Assembly: GCA_003330885.1 (NCBI GenBank)
Contig: CP030277.1
Span: forward strand, 2,716,001 to 2,780,000
Origin: Rhodobiaceae bacterium
GTDB lineage: Bacteria > Pseudomonadota > Alphaproteobacteria > Parvibaculales > Parvibaculaceae
Reading direction: 5' to 3'
Length of the DNA: 64,000 bases
In this document: piece by piece, positions 8,112-16,969 of the stretch
How positions within the stretch are numbered: the stretch's first letter is position 1
How the letters are laid out: every line of letters starts with the position of its first letter
The notes under the pieces: model-generated
Databases searched by the model: none
What the model saw: the letters and a program-made list of their open reading frames with translations, nothing else
Told to the model about the DNA's origin: nothing
Program-made: the position numbers and the translations under genes

Positions 8112-9155
8112 ATGAAAAATACTCTACTCATCCTTTCTCTGTTCGTCGCCCTCGTGGCAACCAGCTTTTGGTTCATTGGAGCCGACAAGCCCGAATTGAC
8201 GTCGGAGGTTCGTGACCAGCTATTGGCTGAAGGCCAGGCAGAAAATTTCGCGAACTTGAGTGAAGGCATCGTGCACTACCGCATGGCCGGACCAGAAACA
8301 GGGCCGGTCGTGTTCCTCGTCCATGGGTTTCGGACGCCGTCCTATGTTTGGAAAGACCATCTGATGCCTTTAGCCGATGCGGGCTATCGGGTAGTGGCCT
8401 TCGATAATTATGGGCGAGGTTTCTCGGATCGGCCAGAAGGCGACTACACAGAGAAGAGGACCGATCGCCTGATCACTGAGCTTCTGGATCATCTGAAGAT
8501 TTCGCGACCAATCCACTTAGTCGGATATTCCATGGGAGGCGCCACCGCGACGATCTTCAGCGCGAACCACCCGACCAAGGTTCGCTCATTGAGTCTCATA
8601 GCCCCAGCTGGCACGGGAGAGCCCAGTTTCTTACCGGGTCTTGTTGCTCTGCCAGGATTAGGCGAAATCATCTTCCACTATGCCGGCGACATGCTGGGGC
8701 GCGGCAGTGCGGCAAAGGCTGCTAAGGCAAGCACCAATCCAGAACGCCATCTGGCAGACCACGAGGCGCAAGCAGGCTTTGACGGCTATAGCAGAGCGCT
8801 CCTGTCATCCATAAGGCACTATCCGCTTTGGGATGCTCAAGACGCCTACAAAACAATCGGTTTGACGGACCTTCCAGTACAAATCATCTGGGGAACAGAC
8901 GACGATGTCGTGCCCTATGCGAACGCTGAAGAAATCACAACCCTCGTGCCAAGCGCCACAATGCACACCTTTGATGGAACGGACCACCTGGTCCCATTGG
9001 CCGAGGCAGAGAAACTCAATGCCCTTCTTGTCGAGTTTGTTGAGACGAACCGCATTCGCACAACGACAGGAGGTGTCGGTGGCAAAGCCCGTGGCCCTGA
9101 CGCTCGCCTCGAACCGGCTGACTGCCAATGCCATAGTGACGAGGCGCCGCTTTAA
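8112..9155 (+). CDS. Alpha/beta hydrolase, membrane-anchored or exported
   Basis: This 347-residue alpha/beta-hydrolase has the nucleophile elbow GYSMGG, the acid in WGTDDDVVP and the histidine in DGTDHLVPL. FLVHGFRTPSYVW supplies the oxyanion loop. An N-terminal hydrophobic helix (residues 4-23) is a signal anchor or signal peptide, placing the enzyme outside the cytoplasm or on the membrane. A frame from 8085 exists, but AGGAG lies eight bases before ATG 8112 and the signal sequence starts there. The closest named families are lipases or haloalkane-dehalogenase-like esterases; the substrate is unknown. The Gly/Arg-rich tail after about residue 320 is not part of the fold. pabB follows 41 bases later. 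Confidence 0.85.
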   Translation: MKNTLLILSLFVALVATSFWFIGADKPELTSEVRDQLLAEGQAENFANLSEGIVHYRMAGPETGPVVFLVHGFRTPSYVWKDHLMPLADAGYRVVAFDNYGRGFSDRPEGDYTEKRTDRLITELLDHLKISRPIHLVGYSMGGATATIFSANHPTKVRSLSLIAPAGTGEPSFLPGLVALPGLGEIIFHYAGDMLGRGSAAKAAKASTNPERHLADHEAQAGFDGYSRALLSSIRHYPLWDAQDAYKTIGLTDLPVQIIWGTDDDVVPYANAEEITTLVPSATMHTFDGTDHLVPLAEAEKLNALLVEFVETNRIRTTTGGVGGKARGPDARLEPADCQCHSDEAPL

Positions 9156-9196
9156 ACTTGCCGCAGACCACACCCTGCGCTTAGAACACAAAGACC

Positions 9197-10693
9197 ATGA
9201 GCAAAGGCTTGTTTCATCGCGTCTATGACGCTGGACATCTGATTGAAGAAGTCCCGTTTTGCGACCCGCTCTCCGTTTTCGCGGCGGTCGCCCGGGACCC
9301 GTTTGCGCTCCTTCTTGACTCCGCAACAGCGGCTCCCAACCAAAATCCATCACTACAGGGCCGCTGGACTTACATTGCCGCTGACCCGTTCACCGTTTTG
9401 ACGAAGAAGCTCGGCCAAACCTCCCTGAACGGTATCCCCCAGAGCGTCTCTGCGCTGGACCTTCTTAGTCAGCAGGCAAAAGCGCTCGCCCTCGCCCCGA
9501 ATTGGCCCGAAGAAGATTGGCTTCCGCCCTTCTCAGGCGGGTTTGCAGGCATGTTCGGGTACGAGCTGGCCCAAGAACTGGAGACACTCCCACCCCCACA
9601 CGAAGGGGATGGGGAACAAACCCCAGACCTCGCCGTCGGCGCTTATGATTGTATTCTGGCATTTGATTGTGTCGATCGCCGCGCGTTCATCGTCTCCACC
9701 GGGCTGCCAGAAATGACCCCCACAGCACGCGCGGTCCGCGCCGAAGCACGCACGTCCAAATGGCGCGCTCGTCTGGCACTTAACCCAGCACTGCCCCACC
9801 TGAATTGGCCGGACCATCCAGCGCCCGCAAATGCCCTACGTACTGAACACACCCGTGAGGCCTACGAAGAAAAAGTACAGCAGGTCATCAACTACATTTT
9901 CGCAGGCGATATCTTTCAGGCGAACCTCTCTCAGCGGTTCGATGCAACCCTGCAAAATGGCGACGACGCCTTTACCCTCTATCGAAAATTGCGGGCCATA
10001 AGTCCAGCGCCCTTCGCGGGCTTTTTCAACTTCGAGACTGGGTACCTGCTCTCCTCATCGCCTGAACGGTTCCTCAAAACCGATGGCAGGGCCGTTGAAA
10101 CAAAACCAATCAAGGGCACGCGCCCGAGAGGTACGACAGCAGAACAGGACCGGGAGTTTGCGAAAGATCTGTTAGACAGCGAAAAAGACAATGCTGAAAA
10201 CGTGATGATAGTCGACCTGCTTCGAAATGACCTGTCACGCGTCAGCAAAGACAGCTCCCTCAAAGTCACCGGTCTCTGCGAGTTGGAAAGTTTCGCGACG
10301 GTTCATCATTTGGTGTCGACCATTAAATCGAAACTCCGGTCAGACAGAACAGGCGTGGATCTCCTGAAGGCTTGCTTTCCAGGTGGGTCCATCACCGGCG
10401 CTCCAAAAGTCCGCGCCATGGAGATCATCTCAGAACTGGAAGGTGCCGCCCGCGGCCCCTATTGCGGATCGCTTGGCTATCTCAGCTTTTCAGGCGCCAT
10501 GGACACCAACATACTGATCCGTTCCATGACCTGCATTGGCGAGAACATCTCTTTTCGGGCCGGTGGTGGCATCGTCGCAGATTCAAATCCATCTGATGAA
10601 TATAGAGAGACGCTCGACAAAGCAGCCGCATTGTCCGATGCCATACGCGGTGTAGCACCCAAAGCCTCTGACGTTGAGCAGGCCACCGCATGA
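9197..10693 (+). CDS. pabB: Aminodeoxychorismate synthase component I
   Basis: PabB converts chorismate and ammonia to 4-amino-4-deoxychorismate, the first committed step to p-aminobenzoate and folate. The 498-residue protein has the anthranilate-synthase-I N-terminal region and the chorismate-binding domain (about 230-490). KPIKGTRPRG carries the PabB-specific lysine nucleophile, where TrpE has PIAGT, which separates it from anthranilate synthase. FPGGSITGAPKVRAMEIIS and the C-terminal FRAGGGIVADSNP segment are conserved. It overlaps pabA by four bases (ATGA at 10690), so the two subunits are translationally coupled. Confidence 0.95.
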   Translation: MSKGLFHRVYDAGHLIEEVPFCDPLSVFAAVARDPFALLLDSATAAPNQNPSLQGRWTYIAADPFTVLTKKLGQTSLNGIPQSVSALDLLSQQAKALALAPNWPEEDWLPPFSGGFAGMFGYELAQELETLPPPHEGDGEQTPDLAVGAYDCILAFDCVDRRAFIVSTGLPEMTPTARAVRAEARTSKWRARLALNPALPHLNWPDHPAPANALRTEHTREAYEEKVQQVINYIFAGDIFQANLSQRFDATLQNGDDAFTLYRKLRAISPAPFAGFFNFETGYLLSSSPERFLKTDGRAVETKPIKGTRPRGTTAEQDREFAKDLLDSEKDNAENVMIVDLLRNDLSRVSKDSSLKVTGLCELESFATVHHLVSTIKSKLRSDRTGVDLLKACFPGGSITGAPKVRAMEIISELEGAARGPYCGSLGYLSFSGAMDTNILIRSMTCIGENISFRAGGGIVADSNPSDEYRETLDKAAALSDAIRGVAPKASDVEQATA

Positions 10694-11304
10694 TCCTGCT
10701 CATCGATAACTACGACAGCTTTGTCTACAATCTCGCCCGCTATGTCGGCGAACTGGGATGTGAGCGCCAAGTGGTACGGAATGATGCGACGTCCATCGAG
10801 GAGCTTCTCCAACGCAGCCCGCAGGCAATCATCTTATCACCCGGCCCCTGCACCCCGGCTGAAGCGGGGATCAGCAAAGACCTGGTCCGTGCTGCAGCAG
10901 AACACAAGATTCCGCTGCTAGGCATCTGCCTCGGCCATCAATGCATCGCAGAGGTCTTTGGCGGCAAAACCGTTCAGGCCACCCAACCCCGGCATGGCAA
11001 GACGTCAATGATCGGGCATGAAAATCATCCGCTCTTTCAAGGCCTACCCAACCCCTTCGGAGCTGCCCGCTACCATTCATTGGTAGCAGAACTGGGCGCG
11101 ACTAGCCCGCTGATCCCAATTGCAAGCGCCCAAGACGACGGACACCTGATGGGCCTCGCCCATCAGAGACTGCCGATTTTTGGCGTCCAGTTTCATCCCG
11201 AATCTGTGCTTACAGATCACGGACACCAGCTTCTGGCCAACTTTCTCGACCTTGCAGGCATTCCTCGCAGGGACGTCCCACAACAGACGGATATGAGCGC
11301 GTGA
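10690..11304 (+). CDS. pabA: Aminodeoxychorismate synthase component II (glutamine amidotransferase)
   Basis: This class-I glutamine amidotransferase of 204 residues supplies ammonia to PabB. DNYDSFVYNLARY is the classical N-terminus. The catalytic cysteine is Cys80 in LLGICLGHQ, and the histidine-glutamate pair is in FGVQFHPESVLT. Such subunits can also serve anthranilate synthase (TrpG); the position between pabB and pabC favours the folate role, but dual use cannot be excluded. It overlaps pabB by ATGA and pabC by GTGA. Confidence 0.94.
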   Translation: MILLIDNYDSFVYNLARYVGELGCERQVVRNDATSIEELLQRSPQAIILSPGPCTPAEAGISKDLVRAAAEHKIPLLGICLGHQCIAEVFGGKTVQATQPRHGKTSMIGHENHPLFQGLPNPFGAARYHSLVAELGATSPLIPIASAQDDGHLMGLAHQRLPIFGVQFHPESVLTDHGHQLLANFLDLAGIPRRDVPQQTDMSA

Positions 11305-12146
11305 CCATCTGGCTCAACGGAAAACTGCTGGCTGCAGATGAGGCTCGGATCGATCCTAGCGACCGCGGTTTCCTACTGGGTGACGGCGTCTTTGAAACCA
11401 TAGCCGCGCGCAACGGCAAGCTGGTCTTTGCCAGCCTCCACTTTGATCGGCTGGCGCGCGGCGCCAACACGCTCGAGATCAAGCTTCCCTACTCCATTGC
11501 CGACCTAGAATCGGCGGCCACGTCGCTCTTGACCGCGACCGGCAATAATGACCAAAACCGTGCAACGGTCCGCCTCACGCTCACGCGGGGAACCGGCCCG
11601 CGCGGCCTCGTGCCTTCACCTGAAGCCAAACCCACAGTCCTGATTACCTGTTCCCCAGCACCAGCCCCCAAAGAGGCCGTCAGCGCTGTCATCGCGACAG
11701 GGCGTCGAAATGAATTCTCCCCAACCGCGAATCTAAAGACGCTGACCTATCTCGATCAGGTTTTAGCTCGGCAAGAAGCGGACGCCGCTGGAGCAGATGA
11801 TGCAATCCTTCTCAACACCCAGGGCAAGGTAACCTGTGCGACAGCTACAAACATCTTCCTGTGGGATAGCAATACGCTCATCACACCACCCTTGAGCGAC
11901 GGCTGCTTGGATGGAACCGTGCGCCGGAAGGTGCTCGAAATCGCATCACAAACAGGCATCGCCGCATTTGAAGAGAGCATCACGCCATCCACGCTTTCAA
12001 GTGTCGAAAGCGGGTTCCTGACCAACTCTCTTGTAGGCCTTCAGCCGCTGAGAGAGATCGCAGAGCGGCCTCTCAAAATCCATACATTGCAGAACAGACT
12101 CTGCGATGCATTCGATAAGGCTGAACGTCAGTCAATTCAGACTTAA
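11301..12146 (+). CDS. pabC: Aminodeoxychorismate lyase / class-IV aminotransferase
   Basis: PabC is a PLP enzyme that releases pyruvate from aminodeoxychorismate to give p-aminobenzoate. The 281-residue protein shows the fold-IV hallmarks: DPSDRGFLLGDGVFETI at the N-terminus, the PLP lysine in TANLKTLTYLDQVLA, and the phosphate-binding region KVTCATATNIF. Class-IV relatives include branched-chain and D-amino-acid aminotransferases; the operon position makes the lyase the best call. The start is a GTG that overlaps the pabA stop (GTGA at 11301). It completes a three-gene folate operon whose genes all overlap. Confidence 0.91.
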   Translation: MTIWLNGKLLAADEARIDPSDRGFLLGDGVFETIAARNGKLVFASLHFDRLARGANTLEIKLPYSIADLESAATSLLTATGNNDQNRATVRLTLTRGTGPRGLVPSPEAKPTVLITCSPAPAPKEAVSAVIATGRRNEFSPTANLKTLTYLDQVLARQEADAAGADDAILLNTQGKVTCATATNIFLWDSNTLITPPLSDGCLDGTVRRKVLEIASQTGIAAFEESITPSTLSSVESGFLTNSLVGLQPLREIAERPLKIHTLQNRLCDAFDKAERQSIQT

Positions 12147-12169
12147 GGCATCCAGCCTGGCCAACTGGC

Positions 12170-12499
12170 CTAGTTGAGGTTCTGAACAGTCCTCGACCGC
12201 ATCACCAGATAGAGCGCAAACGCCGTCGCAACACCCGGAACAGCACACAGCACAATGCAGACCCAGCCATAGCGCACACCCAATGACTGGCGCTCATAGA
12301 GGATCCAGACGATGAGGATCAGTCCGGTGATGATCACATCAAGCGAATAGCCAGACGAATAGGGATTCACGAACCCGGCAGCAAAGCCGCCCACAATATC
12401 CCCATCTGCCAAAACAGCAGGGACAACAATAACAAAAAACGCCAGCGTAAAAGCGAGCCCCAGCAGGATCGTTAGCGTTTCAAACAGCGATTTGCTCAT
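12170..12499 (-). CDS. DUF2834-like small membrane protein
   Basis: This 109-residue protein has three predicted transmembrane helices: near 5-26, a middle helix ending in IVWILYERQ, and a last helix in the CIVLCAVPGVATAFALYLVMR region. The tail resembles DUF2834, a family of unknown function. The frame runs back to 12658 over the neighbouring gene, but ATG 12499 follows a GAG-type ribosome-binding site and opens directly on the first helix. A hairpin between this gene and the upstream one suggests separate transcription. Confidence 0.7.
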   Translation of the reverse strand: MSKSLFETLTILLGLAFTLAFFVIVVPAVLADGDIVGGFAAGFVNPYSSGYSLDVIITGLILIVWILYERQSLGVRYGWVCIVLCAVPGVATAFALYLVMRSRTVQNLN

Positions 12500-12548
12500 A
12501 GCATTCTCATCAGTTTGGGGTTGGTTGAGAGTTAGCGCAATCAGATAC

Positions 12549-12574
12549 AAAAACGGCGGGGCCATGCCCCGCCG
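12549..12574 (-). terminator. Rho-independent terminator
   Basis: The nine-base arms CGGCGGGGC and GCCCCGCCG (12554-12562 and 12566-12574) close on a three-base loop. On the minus strand the hairpin is followed by five T. It ends the transcript of the four-helix membrane protein at 12600-12995 and separates it from the DUF2834-like gene. Confidence 0.8.
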
Positions 12575-12599
12575 CTCTGAAAATGTAAGTAGCGGTTGC

Positions 12600-12995
12600 T
12601 CACTCGCCCACTGAGAAGTCCCGACGCGCTGTCGCAATCGTGACTGTAAATCCGGCAACCACGTCCAACAGCGTGAACAAGGTGATCAGGAAGAAAGTCG
12701 ACGTACCGAACTCTGGAAGCACGATGAACTCAATGAGCGCAACGATAAAGACGACCAGCGACAGTCCATGATTGAGCACGCTTGAGCCTGTCGTGCGTGT
12801 CGAGCCAATCAACTCGAAAAACAACAGGACCAACGCCGACGACAGAAGGATATCTGAGACAGTGACCGACCAGGTGGCTCCCGACAGGAGCTGAACCTCA
12901 GCCAGAACATTGCCCATCGCAGCGCCGCCGCCCAAAAAGACAAGAACGTTGTAAGCAATGACCGCAAGGGCCATGAGAGGCAGACTGTTAAACAT
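12600..12995 (-). CDS. Four-helix membrane protein, unknown function
   Basis: This 131-residue protein is almost entirely hydrophobic, with four predicted transmembrane helices (about 5-27, 40-62, 73-92 and 98-120). A charged tail, ATARRDFSVGE, is probably cytoplasmic. I recognise the layout from small conserved alphaproteobacterial membrane proteins but cannot name a function. AAAGGGG six bases upstream supports the ATG at 12995. A strong terminator follows at 12549-12574. Confidence 0.75.
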   Translation of the reverse strand: MFNSLPLMALAVIAYNVLVFLGGGAAMGNVLAEVQLLSGATWSVTVSDILLSSALVLLFFELIGSTRTTGSSVLNHGLSLVVFIVALIEFIVLPEFGTSTFFLITLFTLLDVVAGFTVTIATARRDFSVGE

Positions 12996-13147
12996 AAATT
13001 CCCCTTTAAACGAATAGAACCGGCCTCAATCAGGAGAGGGTAGCATGACATTTGCTCCGGCCCAGCATGATGTTCAGGTGACTGAGTTTTTACGGCCAAA
13101 ATGCGGCACCCAGCCAAAAGGCCTGGAAATCCACCATTCAGGCACAA

Positions 13148-13173
13148 AAAAAGCGCCGTAAACGGCGCTTTTT
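13148..13173 (-). terminator. Rho-independent terminator of rpmF
   Basis: A perfect 12-base inverted repeat (13148-13159 and 13162-13173) centres on AAGCGCCGT and ACGGCGCTT with a two-base gap and flanking A and T runs. It begins 25 bases past the rpmF stop, on the downstream side of this leftward gene. Confidence 0.85.
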
Positions 13174-13197
13174 GGTACTTCCGCGCGAACGCAGAAA

Positions 13198-13383
13198 TCA
13201 AATATCGTCTTTTGGCTCAAGAACCTGACGACCGCGATACATACCGCTTTTCAGGTCAATATGGTGCGGACGATGCAGTTCACCCGAATCCGGGTTTTCG
13301 ACATATGTCGGACGCTTCAACGCATCCGCAGACCGCCGCATACCACGCTTAGAGCCGCTGATTTTACTTTTTGGAACAGCCAT
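13198..13383 (-). CDS. rpmF: 50S ribosomal protein L32
   Basis: L32 is a small protein of the large ribosomal subunit. The 61-residue sequence begins [18 protein letters not shown] and contains the alphaproteobacterial [15 protein letters not shown] segment. It lacks the zinc-binding cysteines found in some L32 forms. It is monocistronic here, with its own terminator; the plsX-fabH genes often found after rpmF are not present. Confidence 0.96.
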   Translation of the reverse strand: MAVPKSKISGSKRGMRRSADALKRPTYVENPDSGELHRPHHIDLKSGMYRGRQVLEPKDDI

Positions 13384-13560
13384 CTCGGTCTCGCTTGCTG
13401 TGCGCCCTGAAAAACACGAAGAAAATCAGGGGGTTAAACGAATGGAGGGGCCCCGATCGAGCCCCTGCCTCAAATTCAGAGCGCGTTATACATCCAACCA
13501 TCCCCCACGTCTATAGGGGCCGACCAAGAAGCGCCGGAATCCATCTGAAAAGCACCTGTC

Positions 13561-14859
13561 TCAGACAAACAAAAAGCCGACAAAGGCGACAAGGAACGCC
13601 GGAAAAAAGATGCTCGCCAGGCGAAGAGCAAAGGCCCGCCCTGCTAAATACCCCCCAATCACCACCTTGACCCCCGTGTTAACGACCACGGAGATAAGAA
13701 TAGCCATCGCCACAACTGGCATGAGCGGGCCGCCTGGCGTCTCGGCCAGGCGCGACATAGACAGCGTCACAGCGTCCACATCGACCAGCCCCGAGAGAGC
13801 AGCAACGGTATAGAGGCCGTCCTGGCCAAGCCACTCATTTGAAAAATAGGCAAGCGTCGTTACCAGCACGAGAAGCAAACCGAACTGGAGTGCTGTCCCG
13901 AAATCATCTGGCGAACCCATCTCCGCCAACAGATCTTCGCTCTCTTCCGAAGTACGCACTGACCGCTGGCCGATGAGGACGGCAACGACAGAAACAAAAC
14001 CAGCAAGCGCCAAAGGGGTCCCAAGTTTGACCACCACTGGCGGATAAAGAGCTGATGCCAAAAGGAGCGTACGTCCAAAGCTCATGGCTGCACTCAACGC
14101 AACAGCACCGGCAAAAGCAGATGCCGCGCCCGGCGCCTTTGAGACAAGCCGCGAGGCGGAGACTGTCAATGCTGTCGATGACGCAAGCCCCCCAAGAGCG
14201 CCCATCACCAGCGGCCCCTTTTTTGGACCGGCAATTCGAATGGCGAAATAGCCACCAAAGGAAAGCGCTGAGATCAGCACGACCATCCACCAGAATTCAA
14301 AGGGATTCCAGATCCCGCCGGGGCCGTACCCTTCGTTGGGCAGGAAAGGCAGCACGACAACGGAGATCAACAGAAGCTTGATCGTCGCCTCCAACTCAAA
14401 CGCCTTCAATCGGTTGAGCGCATTGTGAAGGGGCTCTTTGAGATTGAGCAGCGCAACAAGAACAACGGCACAAACAGCCGTCAGGGTCATGTCGCCGCGA
14501 ACCGCGAGAAGCCCCAACAGATAGGTGATGAGCGCCGCCACCTCCGTGGTCATGCCCTTATCGGGCACACGTCCGCCAAGAGGGCGGAGACCAATCACAT
14601 AGGCTGCAATCACAAATGCAAAGAACCCGGCAGAAATTGCAAGAGTGAGCAAGTCACCAACAACAAAACCGCTAAGGCCGGCCAGCCCGCCCAACAACCC
14701 CATAAGGGCGAAGGTCCGCACACCGGCAGCGTTCGACCCTGATTCAGTGTCGCGCTCGTGCCACCCTCTTTCCAGGCCCACAATAAGGCCGACGCCGAGC
14801 GCCAAAGCAAGGCGCTGATAAATAATAGAGGGGTCTTCCCCGGCAAACAGCTCGGTCAT
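13561..14859 (-). CDS. MgtC/SapB family membrane protein with DUF4010 domain
   Basis: This 432-residue polytopic membrane protein has an MgtC-like N-terminal domain (LALGVGLIVGLERGWHERD, then GVRTFALMGLLGGLAGL) of about 150 residues and a DUF4010 C-terminal domain. About 12 hydrophobic segments are visible. MgtC relatives are linked to magnesium limitation and ATPase modulation, but the long DUF4010 form has no settled function. Nothing nearby points to a partner. The start has only a weak ribosome-binding site. Confidence 0.87.
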   Translation of the reverse strand: MTELFAGEDPSIIYQRLALALGVGLIVGLERGWHERDTESGSNAAGVRTFALMGLLGGLAGLSGFVVGDLLTLAISAGFFAFVIAAYVIGLRPLGGRVPDKGMTTEVAALITYLLGLLAVRGDMTLTAVCAVVLVALLNLKEPLHNALNRLKAFELEATIKLLLISVVVLPFLPNEGYGPGGIWNPFEFWWMVVLISALSFGGYFAIRIAGPKKGPLVMGALGGLASSTALTVSASRLVSKAPGAASAFAGAVALSAAMSFGRTLLLASALYPPVVVKLGTPLALAGFVSVVAVLIGQRSVRTSEESEDLLAEMGSPDDFGTALQFGLLLVLVTTLAYFSNEWLGQDGLYTVAALSGLVDVDAVTLSMSRLAETPGGPLMPVVAMAILISVVVNTGVKVVIGGYLAGRAFALRLASIFFPAFLVAFVGFLFV

Positions 14860-14957
14860 TTACAGGGCTTCGCTTTCCATATGATTCTTCGATGGGTAGA
14901 AATGCGTAATCTTAGCGCCTTTCTTGGCTCAGCTTAAACGCGACAAACTGCGAGGCC

Positions 14958-15260
14958 CTATTCCAGGCGACAGCCGATACCGTCGCTGTATCGAGCACGC
15001 CCCCGCACAACCCAATAGATAGAGCTTGAAACACCCGGAGCTTCATCATCGATCCAGGGCGTTGCCAGATCAAATCCAGGCGGCGCTTCCTTAATACAAT
15101 CGGCCAGGTCGCGCCCAGCGACAAAGACACAGGAACAGTTGGTTTTCGCAACCGCATTGGCAACGACGATGAGAGCATCCAGTTTTTTCTCACCCTGGAT
15201 CATGCCCACACCCATGCCCACGGCGATGATCATGCCAATAATGAGAAATCTAAGGTTCAC
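14958..15260 (-). CDS. Small exported protein resembling the N-terminal module of long serine hydrolases
   Basis: I read this as a 100-residue protein starting at GTG 15260, with GGGGTGG upstream. Residues 4-22 form a hydrophobic signal or anchor helix. The mature part contains AKTNCSCVFVAGRDLADC and ends in ARYSDGIGCRLE. This cysteine-containing motif pair resembles what I remember preceding the catalytic domain in long beta-lactamase-family (6-aminohexanoate-hydrolase-like) serine hydrolases. Here it stands alone, divergent from a class-C-type hydrolase that lacks the module. The homology is from memory and the function is unknown. Four cysteines suggest disulphides outside the cytoplasm. 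Confidence 0.6.
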   Translation of the reverse strand: MNLRFLIIGMIIAVGMGVGMIQGEKKLDALIVVANAVAKTNCSCVFVAGRDLADCIKEAPPGFDLATPWIDDEAPGVSSSIYWVVRGRARYSDGIGCRLE

Positions 15261-15390
15261 GAGAATGCCACCCCAAGTTAAGGCAAAAATCGAAGAATAC
15301 CGCCGACCGTAGAAGCAAAGATGACCTGGCAGGCCAGCTTGCTCTAGAGTACCGACAAGAAAAACAAGTCTATTGTGATTTTGAACGTTT

Positions 15391-16521
15391 ATGCGCCCTT
15401 TTGCATCCATACTTTTGCCAGGCATCCTGCTTTTCGCAGTCGCCCTTGTTGCACCGGCACATGCCGATGAGCAACTGGTCCCACTGCCGGGCCAACCACC
15501 TGAAATTGCCTGGCCGACCCAAAGCTGGCCAACGGCGTCAACGCCCGCCGTTCTCGAACAGATACTCGACCGCACAATCACAGGGACAGCCCCAGGCACA
15601 CCGCAAAACACCCGCGCTATTCTGGTCGTCAAAGGCGGCCAATTGATCGCCGAACGCTACGGCGAAGGGTTTGACGCCAACACACGCCTGCAATCCTGGT
15701 CGATGGCAAAAAGCGTTGTTCACGCACTTGTCGGCATCCTCATCAAGGATGGACAAATCGACCTGTACCAACCTGCGCGCGTCGCGCGCTGGAACCGAAA
15801 GGTCAATGACTCGCGGAAGGCAATCACCGTCGAGAACCTTTTGAGAATGGAAAGCGGACTCACTTTCTCCGAAGATTACACAAACCCTGAAACATCCAAC
15901 GTTCTGCAAATGCTGTTTGGCAAAGGTCGACTGGACACCGCAGAGTATGCCGCTGGAGGTCTCCTGCAGGCAGACCCCGGCACCCTCTGGCAATACTCTA
16001 GCGGCACATCAAACGTACTCTCAGGGGTCATACGAGACACAATTGGCGCGAAGAGCGCTGAAGAATACCGCGCCTTCATGGAAGAAAGCCTCTTCAGTCG
16101 AATTGGTATCAGATCGGCTGTCCCGGAGTTTGATGAAGCCAACACCTTCATAGGATCATCCTACCTGCACATGACCGGCCGGGACTGGGCTCGCTTCGGA
16201 CTCCTATATCTGCGCGATGGTGTTTGGGACGGAAAACGCATCCTGCCCGAACACTGGGCAGATCACGCCAGACTTCCGACACCTAATTCAAAGGGGCAAT
16301 ACGGCGCACACTTTTGGCTAAATGGAACAGACCCCGAAACAGGTCAGGCAGTCATTACCGATGAAATACCGACGGACACCTTCATGGCCCGAGGCTTCGG
16401 CGCACAGGTCGTCGTCATCATCCCATCACTAGACATGGTAGTGGTCTACATGGGTCTTACGTATGACGATGCAGGGCCGGTTGTTCAGGCCATAACAGAC
16501 ATCATCAACGCTGCAATTTAG
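15391..16521 (+). CDS. Class-C beta-lactamase-family serine hydrolase
   Basis: This 376-residue protein has an N-terminal signal peptide (cleavage near APAHA, residue 25) and so acts in the periplasm or beyond. The active-site SxxK is Ser104-Met-Ala-Lys107. The YxN-like element is WQYSSGTSN, and MARGFGAQ lies where the third motif is expected. This is the wide family of esterases, D-aminopeptidases and 6-aminohexanoate-dimer hydrolases; true beta-lactamase activity should not be assumed. It is divergent from the small protein at 14958-15260 with about 130 bases between them. Confidence 0.88.
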   Translation: MRPFASILLPGILLFAVALVAPAHADEQLVPLPGQPPEIAWPTQSWPTASTPAVLEQILDRTITGTAPGTPQNTRAILVVKGGQLIAERYGEGFDANTRLQSWSMAKSVVHALVGILIKDGQIDLYQPARVARWNRKVNDSRKAITVENLLRMESGLTFSEDYTNPETSNVLQMLFGKGRLDTAEYAAGGLLQADPGTLWQYSSGTSNVLSGVIRDTIGAKSAEEYRAFMEESLFSRIGIRSAVPEFDEANTFIGSSYLHMTGRDWARFGLLYLRDGVWDGKRILPEHWADHARLPTPNSKGQYGAHFWLNGTDPETGQAVITDEIPTDTFMARGFGAQVVVIIPSLDMVVVYMGLTYDDAGPVVQAITDIINAAI

Positions 16522-16533
16522 CAGAAGAGAGAC

Positions 16534-16794
16534 TTAACGAGCCGGGCGAGCCTGCGGAACCCTGTCTCCTGACGTAGATGAAGGGCTCTCTTTCTTGTCG
16601 GAACTACCGATAGAACCGGTGATCAGCATGTCATCTTCTGACATGCCAGACAAAGGTCCGGAGCTCTGCGCTTGTTCGAACAGAAAGTTGAGGCTTTCGC
16701 GATCATAGTCGCGCAGCATGCCGTCTTCTGCAGCCATGGCGACTTGCGTGCCAAAACCCAAGGACAGGGCAATAATCAATGCGCGTGCAACCAT
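16534..16794 (-). CDS. Small exported hypothetical protein
   Basis: This 86-residue protein has a clear signal peptide (residues 1-21, ending QVAMAA) and a hydrophilic mature part rich in Ser, Asp and Pro (LITGSIGSSDKKE). No family is recognised. It converges on the serine hydrolase gene with a 12-base gap. The weak ribosome-binding site lowers confidence, but the signal peptide and lack of a competing frame favour a real gene. Confidence 0.55.
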   Translation of the reverse strand: MVARALIIALSLGFGTQVAMAAEDGMLRDYDRESLNFLFEQAQSSGPLSGMSEDDMLITGSIGSSDKKESPSSTSGDRVPQARPAR

Positions 16795-16902
16795 GACAGC
16801 ATTCCAATCTTAGAGCCCCAAAAGAGGCGAAAACGTCAAACTAAACATAAAGTTAGTGTCAAATTCCCACCAAATCCTTAACGCCTGAGCCCATTGAGAC
16901 AC

Positions 16903-16937
16903 AAAAAGGGGCCGCACATCTGTAGATGCACGACCCC
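16903..16937 (-). terminator. Probable terminator of the DUF1329 gene
   Basis: An imperfect hairpin runs from GGGG at 16908-16911 to CCCC at 16934-16937, with the perfect inner stem CATC-TGTA-GATG. On the minus strand it is followed by five T (16903-16907). It lies 33 bases past the DUF1329 stop. Confidence 0.6.
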
Positions 16938-16969
16938 AAGGAGAATGTTCGATACTTGAGAGAGGGAAC

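Noticed and set aside
12146-12170. Hairpin between pabC and the DUF2834-like gene
   Set aside because: Only short, interrupted GGCC complementarity and no T-run; not enough for a terminator call.
15261-15632. N-terminal extension of the small exported protein to ATG 15632
   Set aside because: It would run across the start of the serine hydrolase gene. The GTG at 15260 with GGGGTGG upstream opens directly on the signal helix.
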